Shown in pieces: positions 5,870-8,218 of a stretch of 8,218 nucleotides of DNA (positions within the stretch are counted from its first letter, which is position 1; each line of letters opens with the position of its first letter). Made by a program: the position numbers and the translations under genes. Under the pieces are notes generated by a model. It was not told the DNA's origin and made no database searches. It was given only the letters and a program-made list of their open reading frames with translations. This DNA is from Actinomycetes bacterium. Its GTDB lineage: Bacteria > Actinomycetota > Acidimicrobiia > Acidimicrobiales > Palsa-688. The DNA lies in NCBI GenBank assembly GCA_021821705.1, contig JAKACE010000064.1, positions 1-8,218 on the forward strand, read 5' to 3'.

Positions 5870-7111
5870 ATGGGAAGTTCCATGGGTGTAGTTCGCGCCC
5901 GGGCCGACCGGTGGGGCCATGCCCTGTTGAGCGGCGCCCTCGTGGCTACCGCCCTCCTGTTGAAGCTGGCTCTGCTGGTCGCCACGGCCTTCGTCGGCAC
6001 GCTCGAGGCATGGGCGCAGAAAGTCCAGGCACGCCATGCGACCTCTTCCCTGGCGGCAGCCCGCAACGCCCGGGCCTCGGACAGGTGGCGGGCGATGTTC
6101 GAGGCGGCCCCGCTCGGGATGGCCAAGGTCAGCACCCAGGGGCGCCTGGTCGACGTCAACCCGGCCTTGTGCGTCCTGCTGGGCGAGCCCGAGCGGGCCG
6201 TGCTGGGCCGCAGGTTGAGCGCCTTCGTGTACCCAGACGACCTGTCCCGGCTTGCCGGCGGCCAGGACGACCAGGGTGGTGGCCCGGCTGCGAATGGGGA
6301 GACGTTGCCGGCCGGGCGGGCGGAGGTCAGGCTGGTCTGCTCCGGTGGGCGCTTGAGGTGGTGCGAGCTGGCCACCTCGGTCGTGCGCAACGTTCCCGGC
6401 CGGCCCGGGTACCTACTGGTCTCCGTTGTCGACATAACCCGGCACAAGCGTTCCCAGGCCGCCCTGAGGGACCTGGCCACCAGGGATCCCCTGTCGGGCC
6501 TCGCCAACCGGAGGTGGTTCGAGGTCCAGCTGGCCCAGCACCTTCGCCTCTGTGCCGATGAGGGCCCCAGGGGCGCTCTGCTCGTGATGGATCTCGACAA
6601 CTTCAAGACTGTCAACGACAGCCTCGGCCACCAGGCCGGGGACCGCTTGGTGATAGAGGTGGCCGTGACCCTGCGGCGCCATCTGCGGGACCAGGACGTG
6701 GTGGCCCGTCTGGGGGGGGACGAGTTCGCCGTCGTGCTACGCGACGGTGACCGCCGGGCGGCCGAAGCCGTGGCTCGCAAACTGGTGCTGGCGGTGCGCG
6801 ACGAGGTATGCGGCGCAGTCGCCGACGGCTCCGCTGCGTTCCCTGCCGTCACTGTGTCCGTGGGGGTGGCGCCGTTCGAACTGTTCGCTGGACGCGGCGC
6901 CGCCGAGGGCCTCGCCGGGGCCCGTGAAGTCGTGAAAGCGGCCGACGCCGCCATGTACGCCGTCAAGGGATCGGGCCGCAACGGTTACGCCGTGGCCGGC
7001 ACGCCAGACGGGCCCAAACATGCCCGCCAACGCAGCGGTCATGTGGCGGACCTGACCTCAACCGGCCCGGCACTGGCAGGTCGGGCCGGTGCGGGCCGCG
7101 CCCGGCCCTGA
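5870..7111 (+). CDS. Membrane-anchored PAS-GGDEF diguanylate cyclase
   Basis: This 413-residue protein should make c-di-GMP from two GTP at the inner face of the membrane. Residues 18-47 are a long hydrophobic stretch with basic residues on both sides, fitting one helix or a tight hairpin. A linker (48-71) leads to a PAS domain (about 72-192: RWRAMFEAAPLGMAKV, DVNPALC, then the closing DITRHK). The GGDEF domain runs about 201-370: the Mg-binding Asp is D241 in MDLDNFKTVND, guanine-contact residues are N249 and D258, and the active site GGDEF is at 282-286. RDQD at 273-276, five residues before GGDEF, is the RxxD inhibitory site, so c-di-GMP should restrain the enzyme. No EAL or HD-GYP domain is present. 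The last ~40 residues are low-complexity. ATG 5870 is favoured because a sigma-28-type -10 ends 6 nt upstream; the AAGGGGG before it overlaps that box and would not be in the transcript. ATG 5882 is possible. The PAS ligand is unknown. Confidence 0.93.
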   Translation: MGSSMGVVRARADRWGHALLSGALVATALLLKLALLVATAFVGTLEAWAQKVQARHATSSLAAARNARASDRWRAMFEAAPLGMAKVSTQGRLVDVNPALCVLLGEPERAVLGRRLSAFVYPDDLSRLAGGQDDQGGGPAANGETLPAGRAEVRLVCSGGRLRWCELATSVVRNVPGRPGYLLVSVVDITRHKRSQAALRDLATRDPLSGLANRRWFEVQLAQHLRLCADEGPRGALLVMDLDNFKTVNDSLGHQAGDRLVIEVAVTLRRHLRDQDVVARLGGDEFAVVLRDGDRRAAEAVARKLVLAVRDEVCGAVADGSAAFPAVTVSVGVAPFELFAGRGAAEGLAGAREVVKAADAAMYAVKGSGRNGYAVAGTPDGPKHARQRSGHVADLTSTGPALAGRAGAGRARP

Positions 7112-7204
7112 ACCAGCCGGAGGTCGTGGCACCGCCCCGTCCCCCACGGAGCATCCCGGGGCGCCGTGCCCGCCGCCCGAGGTGCCGGGCAAGACCCGCC
7201 GGGC

Positions 7205-7219
7205 CGGTCGAGACGACCG
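7205..7219. terminator. Short hairpin between convergent genes
   Basis: CGGTCG-AGA-CGACCG is a perfect 6-bp stem with a 3-nt loop, lying in the 112-bp gap between the cyclase stop (7111) and the end of the PH-like gene (7224). There is no T-tract on either strand, so intrinsic termination is uncertain. A weaker stem (TGCCCG 7167-7172 with CGGGCA 7186-7191) is also present. Confidence 0.3.
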
Positions 7220-7223
7220 TGGC

Positions 7224-7631
7224 TCAGTCCTGCGGCGCCGTGGGCAAGGTGCCGCTACGTCGCCCGGCCCCGCCCGGGCTGCGGCCGAGGAGGACTGCAG
7301 CCAGCTCGGCAGCGACCTCGACGGCACCGGGCACGCTGACGAGCACGCGGTCCCAGTCGCCCCCCTCGATGTCGAGCACGACCGCGGCGCACCCGGCGTG
7401 CACGGCGGCGAACTCCCTGCGGCGGTCCCGCTTGTAGGTCCCGACTGCGAACGAGCCGGGCCAGCACAGCCCCGGGAAGACGACCGAGATGCCACGCAGC
7501 GGATCGTCCTCGACGTGGACCATGCGTACCTGGGACACAGGGACTCTGAGGGCGCGCCGGCAGGCGACCACCGATTCGGGCACACTCAAGTGAACGACCA
7601 CGTCGTTCAGTTCGACTCTGAGGTCGGCCAT
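7224..7631 (-). CDS. Small PH-like (actinobacterial conserved) protein
   Basis: This 135-residue soluble protein has no signal peptide or membrane helix. It starts MADLRVELNDVVVHLSVPESV, followed by RALRVPVSQVRMVHVEDDPLRGI, then PGSFAVGTYKRD, REFAAVHAG, AAVVLDIEG and DRVLVSVPGAVEVAAELAAVL. This order of seven short strands and a final helix is what I remember of a small, widely conserved actinobacterial family with a PH-like barrel and no known activity; the assignment is from memory of the pattern, not a search. The last ~20 residues are Gly/Arg/Ser-rich and likely disordered. GGAG lies 7 nt before the ATG (7642-7639), a standard Shine-Dalgarno, unlike the leaderless-looking genes to its left. 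TAGGTT at 7670-7665 could be its -10. It converges with the cyclase gene and diverges from the gene starting at 7772. Confidence 0.82.
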   Translation of the reverse strand: MADLRVELNDVVVHLSVPESVVACRRALRVPVSQVRMVHVEDDPLRGISVVFPGLCWPGSFAVGTYKRDRRREFAAVHAGCAAVVLDIEGGDWDRVLVSVPGAVEVAAELAAVLLGRSPGGAGRRSGTLPTAPQD

Positions 7632-7638
7632 ACGCTGA

Positions 7639-7670
7639 CTCCGTCCCCCGGTTACCTGAGCCTCAACCTA
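7639..7670 (-). promoter_or_regulatory. Putative -10 and Shine-Dalgarno of the PH-like gene
   Basis: On the minus strand TAGGTT (7670-7665) fits TANNNT, and GGAG (7642-7639) sits 7 nt before the ATG at 7631. Together they predict a leader of about 27 nt. No convincing -35 is visible 16-18 nt upstream. Confidence 0.4.
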
Positions 7671-7771
7671 CTGCGGACACCCACCCAGCCCGCTCCGCTT
7701 CATGCCGTGACCGGTCTGGGCGGACCGCCCTTCCTAAACTTCGCCCACGTCACGCCGATCGGCTCTTCGGG

Positions 7772-8218
7772 ATGAACATGCAGAGCAGCCCCTTGTCCAC
7801 CGCACTCGCACCCTCCGTCGTCCTGGCAGCCGAGCAGTTGACCGACGGCGAGGTGCGAGGCCTGCCCGCATCGCCCCTCGTGAGCCCGGGTCAGGCCGGC
7901 GCTGCGAGCCGGCAGCCTCATCGACGCCGCACCCGCAGACGGGTCAGGGAGGAGATCGAGGCCTCCGCCGGTGACGATGACGGGCCCGGCGAGGGCGGAT
8001 GGTCCGGTGGGTTCGCGAACCAGGCCCATTGGGACCCGACAAGGGCGCGTGACTGGCGTTGCTGGGCGCAGAGCGGCCCGACGTGGTCGGCCCACTGCGG
8101 GGCCGAGGTCGACGCCCGGGACACGCTGGGGCTCTGCCCGCGCCACCGGCGATCGCTGCTCGAGGTCGTCGAGCCAGGCGGCTCGGCCGAGCCGGGAGCA
8201 CAGGTGCCATCGGGGCGG
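7772..8218 (+). CDS. Unrecognised protein with Cys/His putative zinc motif (5' part, 3' end outside window)
   Basis: An open frame of 149 codons runs from ATG 7772 to the window end with no stop. It has the high-GC third positions of a real gene. The N-terminal ~50 residues are Ala/Ser/Pro-rich, followed by a very basic stretch (HRRRTRRRVREEIE, 50-63) and an acidic/Gly segment (68-76). Residues 95-131 look conserved: WRCWAQSGPTWSAHCG then LGLCPRHRRSLLE, giving C97-x11-C109-x12-C122-x2-H125, spacing that could bind one zinc or form a small knuckle. I do not recognise the family. ATG 7778 is an alternative start. No clear Shine-Dalgarno is seen; TAAACT at 7735-7740 could be a -10. The gene diverges from the PH-like gene across 140 bp. 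The C-terminus may hold further domains beyond the window. Confidence 0.6.
   Translation, partial: MNMQSSPLSTALAPSVVLAAEQLTDGEVRGLPASPLVSPGQAGAASRQPHRRRTRRRVREEIEASAGDDDGPGEGGWSGGFANQAHWDPTRARDWRCWAQSGPTWSAHCGAEVDARDTLGLCPRHRRSLLEVVEPGGSAEPGAQVPSGR

Noticed and set aside
7089..7775. 228-codon plus-strand frame antisense to the PH-like gene
   Set aside because: Covers the PH-like gene and both flanking gaps in low-complexity sequence; the minus-strand gene has a Shine-Dalgarno and a family-like pattern.
7700..8146. 148-codon minus-strand frame opposite the last gene
   Set aside because: No motif, and it fills the divergent promoter region; the plus-strand frame has better codon character and a Cys/His motif. 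Not fully excluded because the plus frame is truncated.

Overview
This is chromosomal-looking DNA from a high-GC actinobacterium. The GC-rich third codon positions, GTG starts, a DUF2510 domain at a protein N-terminus, TANNNT -10 boxes placed for leaderless transcripts, and a WhiG/FliA-type promoter all fit Actinomycetota. My best guess is the class Acidimicrobiia or a relative, but that placement is inference. I see no IS element, CRISPR array, tRNA, rRNA or phage gene.

Layout from left to right: (1) bases 1-1625 (+) hold the 3' part of a membrane GT-C-like glycosyltransferase whose start lies outside the window. (2) Bases 1669-2694 (-) hold a zinc-dependent sorbitol/xylitol dehydrogenase-like MDR enzyme, convergent with gene 1. 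(3) Bases 2713-4521 (+) hold a single-pass membrane protein with a DUF2510 head, a 15-bp tandem repeat encoding a G/P/S linker, and a large extracytoplasmic domain; it is divergent from gene 2 across only 18 bp. (4) Bases 4585-5808 (+) hold serA, an Escherichia coli-type D-3-phosphoglycerate dehydrogenase with an ACT domain that keeps the serine-site residues. (5) Bases 5870-7111 (+) hold a membrane-anchored PAS-GGDEF diguanylate cyclase with an intact active site and an RxxD inhibitory site. (6) Bases 7224-7631 (-) hold a small protein that looks like an actinobacterial PH-like family. (7) Bases 7772-8218 (+) hold the 5' part of an unrecognised gene with a Cys/Cys/Cys-x2-His motif that runs off the window.

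The genes do not form one pathway; most appear to have their own promoters. The best regulatory signal is CTCAA-N16-GCCGATAA just before the diguanylate cyclase, a very good fit to the promoter pattern of WhiG/FliA (sigma-28 family) factors in actinobacteria. In Streptomyces, c-di-GMP arms the anti-sigma factor RsiG to hold WhiG, so a cyclase gene read by such a sigma factor suggests a negative feedback loop. A second theme is leaderless initiation: serA, the DUF2510 gene and the cyclase each have a -10-like hexamer ending exactly 6 nt before the start codon, and the dehydrogenase has one ending 7 nt before a GTG. The dehydrogenase and DUF2510 boxes overlap on opposite strands.
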